From Diploptera punctata (Eukaryota > Arthropoda > Insecta > Blattodea > Blaberidae): DNA of 64,000 bases. How positions within the stretch are numbered: the first letter of the stretch is position 1; every line of letters begins with the position of its first letter. This document shows positions 51,759 through 61,915 of the stretch, piece after piece. The translations under genes and the position numbers were made by a program. The notes beneath the pieces are model-generated. The model ran no database searches. It saw only the letters and a program-made list of their open reading frames with translations, and was not told where the DNA came from. The DNA lies in the NCBI GenBank assembly GCA_030220185.1, contig JASPKZ010007250.1:2817501-2881500 (forward strand). Direction: 5' to 3'.

Positions 51759-52194
51759 AATTATCATAAGTAATACCACGAGTGATTTCCAAATTATCGA
51801 TAAATTCACGACTCACGAAGTGAGGAGTTAATTTATCTAGAGAATTTGGAAATCAAGAGTGGCATTTGTTAGGACTATTCAACGAATAAAATTAAGCTGT
51901 TTACTCACAAATCATTATTTAACTATAGCTATTTTAAAATATTTATATATTTAATGTAAACGGCGATGTTTGAAAACAAATGAGAAACGATAGGTACGCT
52001 TCTACTGCTTCATTTGTTTATCACTGCAACCAGATCATACTATTTATTGCCAAAGGAACGCAATATTGTAAGGAGGAGCTTTCTTTAATATGGTAATTAT
52101 AACACTGATAAATATTTGGTGAAACACGACTCTGATTGGTTGCAAAACAGAAACGTGATTGGTCATTGACTCCCATTTGGGGCATGAGTTAAAT
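51759..52194 (+). mobile_element. Repeat D, near-identical to 16275-16726
   Basis: Hairpin at 51781-51855 and gactattcaacg/gttaaatgg ends. A few dozen positions differ from the 16.3-kb copy. Right end runs straight into a LINE-B2 3' piece. Confidence 0.8.
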
Positions 52195-52360
52195 GGTTCC
52201 AACACGTCCAGAGAATGTCAAATTTCCGTTTACCAAAGATGATTTACCACCTCAACCCTAAAGGCAAAAGAGACCTCGGAAGACCCTTCAACCGATGGAA
52301 AGATCAGTTTTTGTAGTCGCAGAACGGGCATCATCACCCAATACTCATTCGGAAGAAGAA
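52195..52360 (+). pseudogene. LINE-B2 3' tip with GAA tail
   Basis: Matches 40462-40630 at about 95% (cacgtccagagaatgtcaa, accctaaaggcaaaagag, aacgggcatcatcac), ending GGAAGAAGAA at the duplicated target. Confidence 0.85.
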
Positions 52361-52455
52361 GCATTTCGGTGGAGGCAGAACACTGATTTTGTGAAGGTGT
52401 TTTGCCAGGCAGTCGAGGCCCGTTGTCTTCCTAAAATGTGCTACTTGTGTTTTTT
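52361..52455 (-). pseudogene. RNase H-type LINE C-terminus, proximal part
   Basis: Minus-strand reading TTGLDCLAKHLHKISVLPPP is the conserved turn that follows RNase H in I- and R1-like LINE proteins (recalled). It continues across the insertion into 51758-51605. 52361-52395 is the duplicated target. Confidence 0.72.
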
Positions 52456-53160
52456 GTTAGTATGTTCGGTATATCAGTATATACCCCGAAAATGTACGAA
52501 GTTGAACCTTCAATAATGGTCACCATTGCTGGTAAGTACGAGAAAACGCACTATCACGCATTTTTTTCTTCCTATAATTAATTAATGATTATAAATGCGT
52601 GTATACAGTAATGCGAACTATAAAAGTGTTACGTAAGTTGAAATTTATAAAATGTCATTCTCTTTCTATCTCTCTGTATTTATACGCCTATTTTTTGCGA
52701 CATGAAAAAGGCAATGTTGCTCTTCTATGTATGTATGCAACTACACTACATCCAACTCTCTCTCATAAATATTCATTAAGGCATACAGAGTGCCAATGTT
52801 AATTCAAATCGCTAATCAAGAATGATTTTTACAACAGAATTTTACAGGAGAAGGTAAATGCATTTTTATGTCAGTAACACAGGTTCAATGCAAAATGCCT
52901 TTTTGAAAATAAGTCAGGAGTCCACTTACAAAAATGAAATAATAAAACCAGAAAACGCACAAATTACTTTTCCGGTAAGTGAATAATTACTCGAGGGAAA
53001 TATATGTTGATTATTTCAAAACAAATGTGAGAAGTTGGGGTAATTATAACCTAAAATCGCTATATTTCAAATGGGAAATATACATAAGTCATTGTTAAAA
53101 ATAATAGCTAATCTATCTTTATCGGGCGCCAGATTATCCAATAAACTGTAAACTAATCTG
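52456..53160. other. Unassigned stretch
   Basis: Nothing recognised. Confidence 0.35.
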
Positions 53161-53244
53161 GTATACACTAACTTGCCTATTTTCTTACCTGAATAAAACA
53201 AAACGAGTTTAGAATATTATATGGTACTAGTACTTAGTAATGAG

Positions 53245-53272
<28 letters not shown>
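53161..53272. repeat. Left arm of inverted repeat, ends in (AT)n
   Basis: tacactaacttgcctatttt through aacgagtttagaatattata to an AT run. Complement at about 53575-53685. Together they enclose two tRNA-like sequences. Confidence 0.82.
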
Positions 53273-53273
<1 letters not shown>

Positions 53274-53275
<2 letters not shown>

Positions 53276-53365
53276 TATGATAAGAAAAATAAATGCCTGG
53301 ACGGGATTCGAACCAGGATCTCTGAGTTCGAATCCCGTCCAGGCATTTATTTTTCTTATCATACC
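53274..53365. repeat. Perfect half-tRNA palindrome, 40-bp arms
   Basis: 53274-53313 and 53326-53365 are exact reverse complements, separated by 12 nt. Each arm carries the T arm and acceptor strand of the cassette at 1388-1458 plus its AAGAAAAATAAATG flank. D and anticodon arms are gone. Confidence 0.92.
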
Positions 53366-53438
53366 AGATTAAGCTTGCATTGCTCAATGTCAAACATTTA
53401 ATTATAACATATATATATAATTGTATGTTTGTGTTGGA

Positions 53439-53515
53439 ATTCTTGGGTAGCTCAGTTGGTTAGAGCGCCAAAGGTACAGACTTTAGAGACTCGAGTTCAA
53501 ATCCCGACTCAAGAA
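53439..53515 (+). pseudogene. tRNA-like sequence, loop GTACAGA
   Basis: Eight acceptor positions pair (TTCTTGGG/CTCAAGAA with one G-T). D arm GCTC-AGTTGGTTA-GAGC. Anticodon arm CAAAG-GTACAGA-CTTTA with one mismatch and anticodon ACA. T arm TCGAG-TTCAAAT-CCCGA with one mismatch. A T-rich run (ttcttttttctttt) follows at once. The shared loop links it to the 1.4-2.0-kb cassettes although the arms differ. Confidence 0.65.
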
Positions 53516-53532
53516 TTCTTTTTTCTTTTCAT

Positions 53533-53539
<7 letters not shown>

Positions 53540-53591
<52 letters not shown>
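53540..53591. repeat. (AT)n microsatellite
   Basis: About 25 AT units between the tRNA-like sequence and the right arm. Confidence 0.94.
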
Positions 53592-53597
<6 letters not shown>

Positions 53598-53685
53598 TCA
53601 TTACTACGTACTAGTACCATATAATATTCTAAACTCGTTTTGTTTTATTTAGGTGAGAAAATAGACAAGTTAGTGTATATATATA
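53592..53685. repeat. Right arm of inverted repeat
   Basis: Complement of 53161-53250 (ctagtaccatataatattc, gttttgttttatttaggtg), with small differences. Confidence 0.82.
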
Positions 53686-53689
53686 TATA

Positions 53690-54494
53690 TATATATATAT
53701 AAATCAATGTTTGTTTGTTTGTTCGAATTTTATGCGCGGCCATACCGTTGGTCCGATTTCGATGGTTTTTTTTTTTTTGCAAAATGTTCAGAAGATTCCC
53801 GGGATGAACATAGGCTATAAGGGAGTTGTAATATTCAACACCTTCACCCCTAAAAATCATCCTTTGTAGTGAAAAACGTGATTGTAGTTCCTATTTTGAC
53901 GCTTAAATGGCTTACGCTGCCTAAACCATTACAAATACACCAAATTAATGTACATAGAATTGAATATCTCAAAACACTTCAAAAAAGTCCGCGACAGCAT
54001 ATGTTTAGCTCTTACGGATAACTCACAATAACCATTTTTGTTTTTCATGGATGCCAAGAAGATCGGAATAAGTCGAATCCCGGACAACCTTGCTCTGCCA
54101 TACTATTCATCGGACTGAGATGGGACTTTTTTGAAAAATATTCAGGAGATTCCGGGGATGAGCATAGGCTATAAGGGAGTTGAAATACTCAACCTCTTGA
54201 CCCCTAAAAATCACCCTTTGTAGTGAAATAAAGTTCCTATTTTGACGCTTAAATTGCTTACGCTGCCTAAGACATAACAAATACACCAAATTAATGTACA
54301 CAGAATAGAACATCTAAAAAATCTCTACAAAAAAGTCCGCGACAGCATATGTTTATCTTCTATGGATAACTCACAATAACCATTTTTGTCTTTCATTGAT
54401 GGCAAGAATATCGGGATAAGCAGATTCCCGAACAGTGCACGGCTGGTGGTAAATTTATTTATGAGTAGCAGCGCACGCCGGGTATTAGCTAGTA
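53690..54494 (+). mobile_element. Helitron-like repeat, two internal units
   Basis: Starts in an AT run and tttgtttgtttgttcg. It contains two units of about 356 bp (gccataccgttggtcc at 53740, again about 54096). It ends agcgcacgccgggtatt then AGCTAG-T, the CTRR-T Helitron ending. Noncoding. Confidence 0.58.
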
Positions 54495-54744
54495 TATATA
54501 CAACAGCAATCTGTTAGCGGAAATATGTGTTATAATGTTGGTTAACACGACGCTAGCAATTTAGAGTTACTTGTTCTCAGTTGAAACTATCACAGGTAGA
54601 CTCGGACATAGAGTAGCTGAAGTTTCCTGAATCCATTTTTTGGAGAAGAGCATACATCGATACAACGAAATATATACAAAAAAACTGTAGGTCCTATATA
54701 CACAGACTCAAATGACTACGTTATATGTTTTAGAAATAAAATAG
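54495..54744. other. Unassigned stretch
   Basis: No motif recognised. Confidence 0.3.
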
Positions 54745-54962
54745 AGAGGGCAAGAATGTTAGTCACTGCAAAATAATACTCTGACGTGTTTAGAATGTTA
54801 AACTATTAAAAAAGGAGCATCTTTCTTTATCACAAAAAGCAGGAGCTGATAAAGACACATCGATAAAGAGCGAGGTGAAACACGGTTGTCACTGGTTGTA
54901 AAACAAAACTCATTGAAACGTGATTGGTCATTGACTATCATTTGGGCATGAGTTAAATAGTC
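54745..54962 (+). pseudogene. Repeat D, right part of a diverged copy
   Basis: Resembles the inverted copy at 45908-46100 more than the 16.3-kb copy; ends gagttaaatagtc. Confidence 0.65.
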
Positions 54963-55009
54963 ATAACGATATCTTCTCCTATTTCATAAAGTTCATACGA
55001 TATCCAATA

Positions 55010-55785
55010 TATAAAAATGAATGTTTGTTTGTTTGTTTATTTGTTCGTATTCTATGCGCGGCCATACCGTTCATTCGATTTTGATGGGGCTTTTTGCAAA
55101 ATGTTCAGGAGATTCCCGGGATGAACATAGGCTATAAGGGAGTTGTAATAATTAACCCCTTCACCCCTAAAAATCACTCTTTGTAGCGAAAAACGTGAAA
55201 TAAAGTCCCTATTTTGACGCTTAAATGGCTTACGCTGCCTAAACCATAACAAATACACCAAATTAATGTACACAGAACTGAATATCTCAAAAAAACTCTA
55301 CAAAGAAGTCCGTGGCAGCATATGTTTATCTTTTACCGATAACCATTTTTGTCTTTCATTGATTCCAAGACGATCGGGATAAGTAGATTCCCGGACATTC
55401 ATGCTGTGCCATACCGCTCATCCGATTGTGATGGGGCTTTTTGAAAAATGTTCAGGAGATTCCGGGGATGAATATTGACTATAAGGGAGTTGTAATACTC
55501 AACCCCTTCACCCCCTAAAAATCACTCTTTGTAGTGAAAAACGTGAAATAAAGTCCCTATTTTGACGCTTAAATGACTTACTCTGCCTAAACCATAAATA
55601 CACCAAATTATTTTACACGGAATTGAATATCTAAAAAAAAACTCTACAAAAAAGTCCGCGAGAGCATATGTTTATAATTTACGGATAACTCACAATAACC
55701 ATTTTTGTCTTTCATTGATGCCAAGAAGATCGGGATAAGCTGATTCCCGGGCAAGGATAGCAGCTCAAGGGTGGTGGTAAAAACA
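55010..55785 (+). mobile_element. Helitron-like repeat, two units, interrupted
   Basis: Same family as 53690-54494, with units starting at about 55061 and 55409. It resumes at 56290 and ends CGCACGCCGGGTATTGG then CTAG-T (56356-56378). Confidence 0.58.
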
Positions 55786-56285
55786 CTTCTTCTTCTTCTT
55801 CTTCCTTTCCAGGATTAGGTCAATGCAACCTGTTCTAGTCTCAAGTCTATCGTTTCCTTGGCCGTCCCAAAGATCTTTTCCCATGTGGTTTGTAGGTTTT
55901 GATCTTTTTGGGTAATCTTGTATTGTCCATTCTGTCTATATGTTCTTCCCATTGGTATTTGTGCTCTTCTATTTTATGAACTATTGAAAATATCTCCAGT
56001 TCATTTCTTATTGATTCATTGTGTAATATATAGGTCAATGCGACCTCATCCGGTCTCAAGTCCATCGTTTCCTTGGCCGTTCCAAAGACCTTTTCCCATG
56101 TGGTTTGTAGGTGTTGATCTTTTTGAGTAATCTTGTATTGTCCATTCTGTCTATATGCTCTTTCCATTGGTATTTGTGCTCTTCTATTTTATCAACTATT
56201 GAACATATCTCCAGTTCATTTCTTATTAATTCATTGTGTAATCTATCCATGCGTACATCATTTTACTGATCTTAAAAATTTCATT
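55786..56285 (-). pseudogene. LINE fragment with internal duplication
   Basis: Minus strand: HKIEEHKYQWEEHIDRMDNT, TYKPHGKRSLGRPRKRW and an upstream copy of the same segment. A block of about 207 bp is tandemly duplicated (about 55840-56046 and 56047-56253), so the C-terminal motif set occurs twice. The GAA tail at the left is about 55786-55805. Confidence 0.76.
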
Positions 56286-56289
56286 TTAG

Positions 56290-56380
56290 TGGCTTGAATG
56301 TGAGATATATTTTTTTTGTAAGTACCCACACATTAACATTTATTTAGGAGTAGCAGCGCACGCCGGGTATTGGCTAGTAG
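56290..56380 (+). pseudogene. Helitron-like repeat, right end
   Basis: Continuation of 55010-55785 after the LINE, with the terminal ctag at 56375-56378. Confidence 0.55.
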
Positions 56381-56886
56381 CTTATAATTAAGGTAATGTT
56401 AGGTAATTTCAGAGGTTATTTAATAACTAAGATGAAGCAATAAAACATACCACAACCAAGTCAATATTAACCATCCAGTGTAACAATAATATTTTGGTAA
56501 AATATAGAGCAAATACACATATGGAATCCATTAAAACTATACCGTGCACCATACGTTTAATGGGATTCCGACCCCTCAGGACGTCTGATTTAAATGACTT
56601 TAGAGGTTTATAGGGGAAGGTAGAAACCTAAATTGTAAAATAGTCTCAACGCTACATACAAAAACTCCATTTGCATCCACTCATGCATTTACTCACAAAC
56701 ACTCGACGCTTAATGGAGTTCGCCATCCCCTATAGATTCAGTTGCTGAATTTATACTCGGAATATCTCTAATAAATGTTACTTCCAATATTACATCAAAT
56801 ACATCATTTGATTGCAGTCAAGCTATCAAAATTTTAACAACAGTTGTAGAATCTGCCAGCAAAATGTAAGCAGTTAATTTATATGC
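56381..56886. other. Unassigned stretch
   Basis: No motif recognised. Confidence 0.35.
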
Positions 56887-57000
56887 CATGTCCACAACAG
56901 TGGTCTTTGGGTCTTATCAAACAGCGGGAGAGAATTCGGTACAAGTTTCCTGGATGAGGATTTCTTCGGATATTTTTTCCTCACCTGTAAAACAAATGTG
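56887..57000 (+). pseudogene. SINE-A2 head, interrupted
   Basis: tccacaacagtggtctttggg through cctcacctgtaaaacaaatgt, a diverged SINE-A head. It continues at 57349. Confidence 0.7.
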
Positions 57001-57348
57001 TCCCACGCCGTAGCCGAGTGGTTAAGACAAAGAAGCCTTGGCGCAGAGCTACGGGACTTGAGTTGGTTCGAGTCCCCAAGGGCGAAGAAATTTTCTCATG
57101 GAATTTCGGCCAGTTTGGGACCGGTGCTCACCCAGCATCGTTAGACATTTGAGTAGCTACAAAAAGTAGCGACTCCAGGTTGAGAAAACCAGCTATAATG
57201 GTTGGGGGATCCGACATGCTGACCACATTAAACACCTAAACTGGCTAGATAATCGTATATCTCTGTTATTAACACATGTAGATGTGAAGCCAGGAACCGA
57301 CTAGTAGACCAAGGGCCTTCTAGACCGTTCGCGCTTGGAGTAAGGCAA
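57001..57348 (+). mobile_element. SINE-C, full length, inside SINE-A2
   Basis: Head GTCCCACGCCGTAGCCGAGT with B box GGTTCGAGTCC. Body agcgactccaggttgagaa; end aagggccttctagacc. caaatgt occurs on both sides (56993-56999 and about 57345-57351) and is a possible short TSD. Confidence 0.84.
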
Positions 57349-57600
57349 ATGTCAGGAAACTAAGGAACAAACGGTCCCCGAACATCATATGGCCTTCATT
57401 ATCATCGTCATTCATATATGTCCTATATTAAGTTTAGGATTAAGGACTCTCCTGGTGCACCATCATCATCACCACCATCATCCAACATATATGATCGCCT
57501 TCCAGGCTCCCCAAACTCAGATGTGAGATACAATTACGCCAACGCCAGGAGAGAACACCAGAAATATCGAAATATCAACCTGGGACAATGAATTAGAAAA
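57349..57600 (+). pseudogene. SINE-A2 body with alternative 3' module
   Basis: Up to catatggcc it follows SINE-A. It then differs: aggattaaggactctcctgg, tgcaccatcatcatcacc, cttccaggctccccaaact. The same module is found, inverted, at 60655-60860. Confidence 0.75.
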
Positions 57601-57819
57601 AAAAAGAAAAAACAATAAAAATCATATGCCAGTATTTGAATAAAAAATTAAAAGTTATTCTTAGAATAAAACAAAAGTTCTAACGGTGCGGAGGAGGTAA
57701 GGACACGCAATGTGGGAAGGCAGAACGACAAGAGTCCATGAAATGCATAACAATTTGCGAGAATGTCATAATTCATATCTGATTTGAGATTTTATATTTT
57801 CATTTATTTGTTTATCTTT

Positions 57820-57960
57820 ATGGCGCGAAAGGCCTCGAAAGTTCTTGACTGCTGACATCACATTCATATGTGTTAAAGAAGTGGAAAATCATCCAGCCTA
57901 TATATGTGTTACAGTCAGCGTGTCGTGTTCCCTGCAGTTATAACTGATTTTTACCTTCAT
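57820..57960 (-). pseudogene. SINE-C fragment
   Basis: Diverged body and 3' end (cacattcatatgtgtta..., gcgtgtcgtgttccct). Confidence 0.5.
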
Positions 57961-58074
57961 TTTAATATCTCCCTTTGATAGGTACTTTAACACGTCCCAA
58001 CGCCACGACTTGTCCACTTTTCAGCTCCAATTTTTATTTCGGAATAAAATTCTAAAAACAGAAGAAACAAGTAA

Positions 58075-58285
58075 GGTATCATCATCAACAATCACGGATT
58101 AAGTCCATGTGACTTGTTCTGGTCTCAAAGATTCTCATTCAAAAAGTTGAATCCATCTCTTTTTCGGTCTACCAACATTCCTGTCTCCTTTTGGTTTGTA
58201 ATTAAGTATATTTTTTTTTTGGAATCCGATCATCTTTCATTCTTTGCACATGTTCTTTCCAGTTTTTCTTAGGTATTGCCAGCAA
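58075..58285 (-). pseudogene. LINE-D-related 3' fragment
   Basis: Minus strand: KKNWKEHVQRMKDDRIPK-like, KPKGDRNVGRPKKRW, and the shared noncoding tip (accagaacaagtcacatgg) with GATGAT. Confidence 0.68.
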
Positions 58286-58289
58286 AATC

Positions 58290-58800
58290 GGACAATTTGT
58301 AAAGAGAGTTTAGTAGAAGTAAACATTTAAAAATCGATCTAATGGCAGTAATTTAGTTATATTTTTCGCAACGAAACTCAGTACACACTATTACAATAAA
58401 AAATCGAAAAGTATTCTTAAAGAAAGAGAGAAATCGGACAATTAGTAGTGAGGGTTCACCTGAAAGGCGGGGGTCGCCATGTATGTTTCCTTGTTTCGTT
58501 CTCGAGACGCACCGTATGATTTAATTAACAAAATATAGATGTATTTCGTAAATCAGCAAAATTGGACGATACATTCGAGTTGCTGAGGGCTTAGCTTGGT
58601 TTACGCATAATTTGGATTTAAATTTCAGAAAAAAAATCAGCTAACAATTTCATGTTTATTTTTCATGGAAGAACTTCATGGAAGAATAATAATGTATTAA
58701 TATTTCTGAAACCATAAATGCATTAATTTATTAACACACAAAAAAGAAAACATTCTTCATGCTTGACGGACTTTTTTCTTCAACTCTCAGTATTCTTCAT
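58290..58800. other. Unassigned stretch
   Basis: Nothing recognised. Confidence 0.35.
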
Positions 58801-58816
58801 TCATTTCCCTTTATAT

Positions 58817-59147
58817 CCATCCATCCATAGTAATTTTTCCCGAGGGCAGGTCCTTCACTGCAATCATAGCATTTTCATGCTACGATTTGCAGCTTTACTA
58901 GGGAATTGCAGGTGTGGTAGCTTCTCGTTGCTTTCCACACCGGTGAACGATGATGATGATAATGATAAGGATGATGATGATGGCCATATGATTTCGGGGA
59001 CCGTTTGGGCCTTACCTGACATTTGTCTTACTGGTGAGGAAAAACTCCGATAAAAACCGCACCCAGAAAAACTGTCCCGACCGGGGATCAAACCCGGGCC
59101 CGCTGTGTGACAAGTCAGCACGCTACCTCGAGACCACAGCTGTGGAC
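58817..59147 (-). mobile_element. SINE-A with 12-bp TSD
   Basis: ttccctttatat at 58805-58816 and 59148-59159. Complete, head at the right, with a small deletion of aaagttt in the body near 59013. Confidence 0.93.
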
Positions 59148-59159
59148 TTCCCTTTATAT

Positions 59160-59754
59160 AATTTAATTTTAAAAGTGTGGCTTTATTTTAAATTTTATTT
59201 AATATTTAAGATGCATCTAAACCATTTCACCTCCTCCCTTCAAGATCGGTATTTGAATAGGTCAGTCTACACGTACAGTAAAAAAATATTTATCCATTTG
59301 AGTACGCCTTCTCGTATAGCCAGAGGAACTAAATTAAACCGACAGTTTGTATTAGGCGAATTGAATACGGAACCATAGAGGTGGTGATGATTGTTTGGTC
59401 TGTCTCGCCCAGAGTGAACTCGATGCTCCAGAATTGGTGACCCCCCCACTCTCCTTCCTGTTATAGAACGATTTGCATGGTTCGCTTGGACCGCTAATTG
59501 AACTTGGGGAAACTATACATCCCTAACCCTTCCAGTTGCAAGCTGCTAGTTGCTGATGACTTCTACCCTTCCCAACTACCTGCTAAGTTGTCTTCATCTC
59601 ATATTCAGATTTACAAGCCTGGACTACTCGATTATAGGTGACGTCATTATTATTGGCCAAATTGATCACACCCTCATTTTCAAGGGACTTGTCCAACAAA
59701 ATATTACTATTTTAATTCAAGGGGACCCATTTTGGGAACAGGCCCTTGCGTAGT
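59160..59754. other. Unassigned stretch
   Basis: Open frames without motifs; nothing recognised. Confidence 0.35.
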
Positions 59755-59925
59755 TCGCTAGGGCAATACGCTACAAGCCGGAAGGTTGGGGGATTCGAGT
59801 CCCTGTATGAGAAGAATTTTAAACTGCCCCAAACCTTCTGGCGGCACCATGGCCCTGAGGTCGACTCAGACTCTAAGGAAATGAGTACCAGACTTTTGTT
59901 CTGGGAGAGAGTTTAGTTTTTCAAT
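59755..59925 (+). mobile_element. SINE-B head and body, 3' truncated
   Basis: Head with B-box GGATTCGAGTCC at about 59790; body to gaaatgagtaccagac and ttctgggagagag, then cut. Confidence 0.74.
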
Positions 59926-59938
59926 AATCCATCCATCC

Positions 59939-60027
59939 ATAGTAATTCTGCCCGAAGGCATTTTCATGTTATGCTTGCAGCTTTACTAGGGAATTGTAGG
60001 TGTGGTAGCTTCCCGTTGCTTTCCACA
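59939..60027 (-). mobile_element. SINE-A, 89-bp 5'-truncated copy with TSD
   Basis: ttttcaataat at 59928-59938 and 60028-60038. Only the last part of SINE-A is present, with an internal deletion of about 21 bp (after cccgaaggca). Confidence 0.9.
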
Positions 60028-60099
60028 TTTTCAATAATAACAATACTAATCTTATTCTTATTATTATTATGTATTTGTAGGGTTTTCATTCTGTTTATT

Positions 60100-60540
60100 T
60101 CCCAAATCACTCCTCGGAGGAAGACGTATTGGTTGTGCATCCTCTGTCTATCCATCTCTTCGCTTGTCTTCCTCTTGCTCTTCTTCCGTCCATAGGTCTA
60201 TCTTCTTTATCTCTTTTTTTTTCTTTGCAAGTATGTTGTCTTCCATTCTTGCTAAATTATCTTCCCAATATTTTCGTCAGTCTATAATAAATTTTGTTAT
60301 GTCTTGAATTTGGCATTTGTCTCTAATTTCTATATTGTGAATGTTTTCTCCTGAAAAGTTCATTTCACATGTGCTTATTATTTGTTTAGTTTTTTTTGTA
60401 TCAGCGCTATTTTCTGCTCCATACACGATAACTGCTCAAACTATCGTTTTGTATATGCGAATTTTACTTCCTACTGACATATGTTTGTTACGGCAAATTA
60501 AATATTTCATATATTCTGATATCTGTGCTGCTTTATAATA
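60100..60540 (-). pseudogene. LINE fragment, unclassified
   Basis: Minus-strand readings include AAQISEYMKYLICRNKHM- and IVWAVIVYGAENSADTKKTK-like segments, the post-polymerase layout, and RKKSKRKTSEEMDRQRMHNQ, with multiple frame changes. Confidence 0.65.
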
Positions 60541-60654
60541 CCAACAATAAATATATTAAAACTGGCAGATTCACTCATAGCATCATATTTTCAATTTAAT
60601 TAGTGAATTGTACATTGTAATTAATTCTCGAATTTATTTTAAATACTTTTTTTT

Positions 60655-61036
60655 TTTCAAATGCCCCAGGTTTGTCTTTCGACATTCCTGGTTTCTCTCC
60701 TGGCATGGCGTACTTGTAACCCACTTCTGAGGTTGGGGTGCCTGGAAAGCGGGGTACGTTGCTCCGATAATATGATGGGTGATGATGATGATAGTGGTGC
60801 GCCAGGAGAGTCCTTAATCCTAAGCTTAGCCTAAGATGAATATGAATGATGATGATTGCGATGGCCATATGATTTCGGGGACCGTTTGGGCCTTAAAGTT
60901 TTCCTGACATTTGTCTTACAGGTGAGGTAAAACCCCGATAAAAACCTTACCCAGAAAAACTGTCCCGACCGGGGATCGAACCCGGGCCCGCTGCGTGACA
61001 AGGCAGCACGCTACCCAGAGACCACAGCGGTGGACA
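60655..61036 (-). mobile_element. SINE-A2 with complete head and alternative 3' module
   Basis: The right half (about 60860-61036) is SINE-A head and body. The left half is the alternative module: on the minus strand agcttaggattaaggac, cgctttccaggcaccccaac and aaacctggggcat. The most complete SINE-A2 in the window. Confidence 0.84.
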
Positions 61037-61274
61037 CTTATTTTAAATACTATTAACAAAAAAATGCACTTAATAATAACGAATATAACTGTTTTAGTAA
61101 ACTACCGTGTCCCATTCAAACCTCCCACATTTTAATTAATCATAACTCACAAAAGTATGCGGAATTATGAAATGAGGTTGGTATTAAAAGAAAGAGAAAC
61201 TCAAAATAATTTTTGTTTTCATTGTTGCAGTTAATTCATCTGTCGCATGCTGGACAATAACGACATAAAACAAA

Positions 61275-61490
61275 ATGACGACTCCACAGCAAAGAGCAAA
61301 AACTGTTTTCTGGTATGTAAAAGACCGTGTGTTTGCGACTCCAGTACAAAATCTTCATGATTTACGAACCCGTATCCTTGACACAACTGTAACAGTACCA
61401 ATTGACATGTTGGACAGAACGTGGCACGAAATCGAATACAGATATGATATTGTTCGTGATACTAATGGTGCACATATGGAGGTGTTTTAG
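61275..61490 (+). CDS. Fused N- and C-terminal transposase remnant (71 aa)
   Basis: The N-terminus MTTPQQRAKTVFWY is the usual start of insect IS630-like transposases of the DUF4817-containing group. The remainder, YVKDRVFATPVQNLHDLRTR and LDRTWHEIEYRYDIVRDTNG then AHMEVF, is the usual end, following the last catalytic region. The roughly 250 residues between, including the DNA-binding and DDE parts, are absent. The frame is intact with start and stop, so the deletion kept phase. It cannot be a catalytic transposase. Whether it is translated is unknown. Assignment of both halves is from memory of the family, not from a search. Confidence 0.72.
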   Translation: MTTPQQRAKTVFWYVKDRVFATPVQNLHDLRTRILDTTVTVPIDMLDRTWHEIEYRYDIVRDTNGAHMEVF

Positions 61491-61572
61491 TGTGTGGCAA
61501 TGAAAATTCTTCGAGTTTCTGTTTCGTTTAATACCAACCTCATTTCATAATTCCGCATACGTTATTAGTTAT

Positions 61573-61915
61573 CTTCTTCTTCTTCTTCTTCATCACGGTT
61601 TAAGGCTTATTTACTAGCCTGTTCCGGCTCCAAATTGCTGCTGTTTCCATCTTTTCCTTGGTCTTCCCAAACTTTTTGTTTCTCGTGGTGCTTTTGATAT
61701 TCTATTCTCAGTCTTCCTTGCCAAGTGTTCTTTCCAGTTTGTTCTGCATTTCACTATTGTTGTGTTTAATTCCTGTACTTTTAGTTGTTGTCTTATTCCT
61801 GTGTTATGTTTTTGTCTGTTCTTTGATATCCTGCTATTGGTCTGAGGAATTTCATTTCAGCAGCTTGTATTCTGGCAGATTGTTGTGTTGTCACTGTCAA
61901 TGTTTCGGATCCATG
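61573..61915 (-). mobile_element. LINE-E 3' end with 8-bp TSD
   Basis: ttagttat at 61565-61572 and 61916-61923. It carries only the last 340 bp (ETLTVTTQQSARIQAAEMKF to the GAAGAAGAA tail), diverged from 30484-31265, with indels. Inserted in the right inverted repeat of the transposon. Confidence 0.88.
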
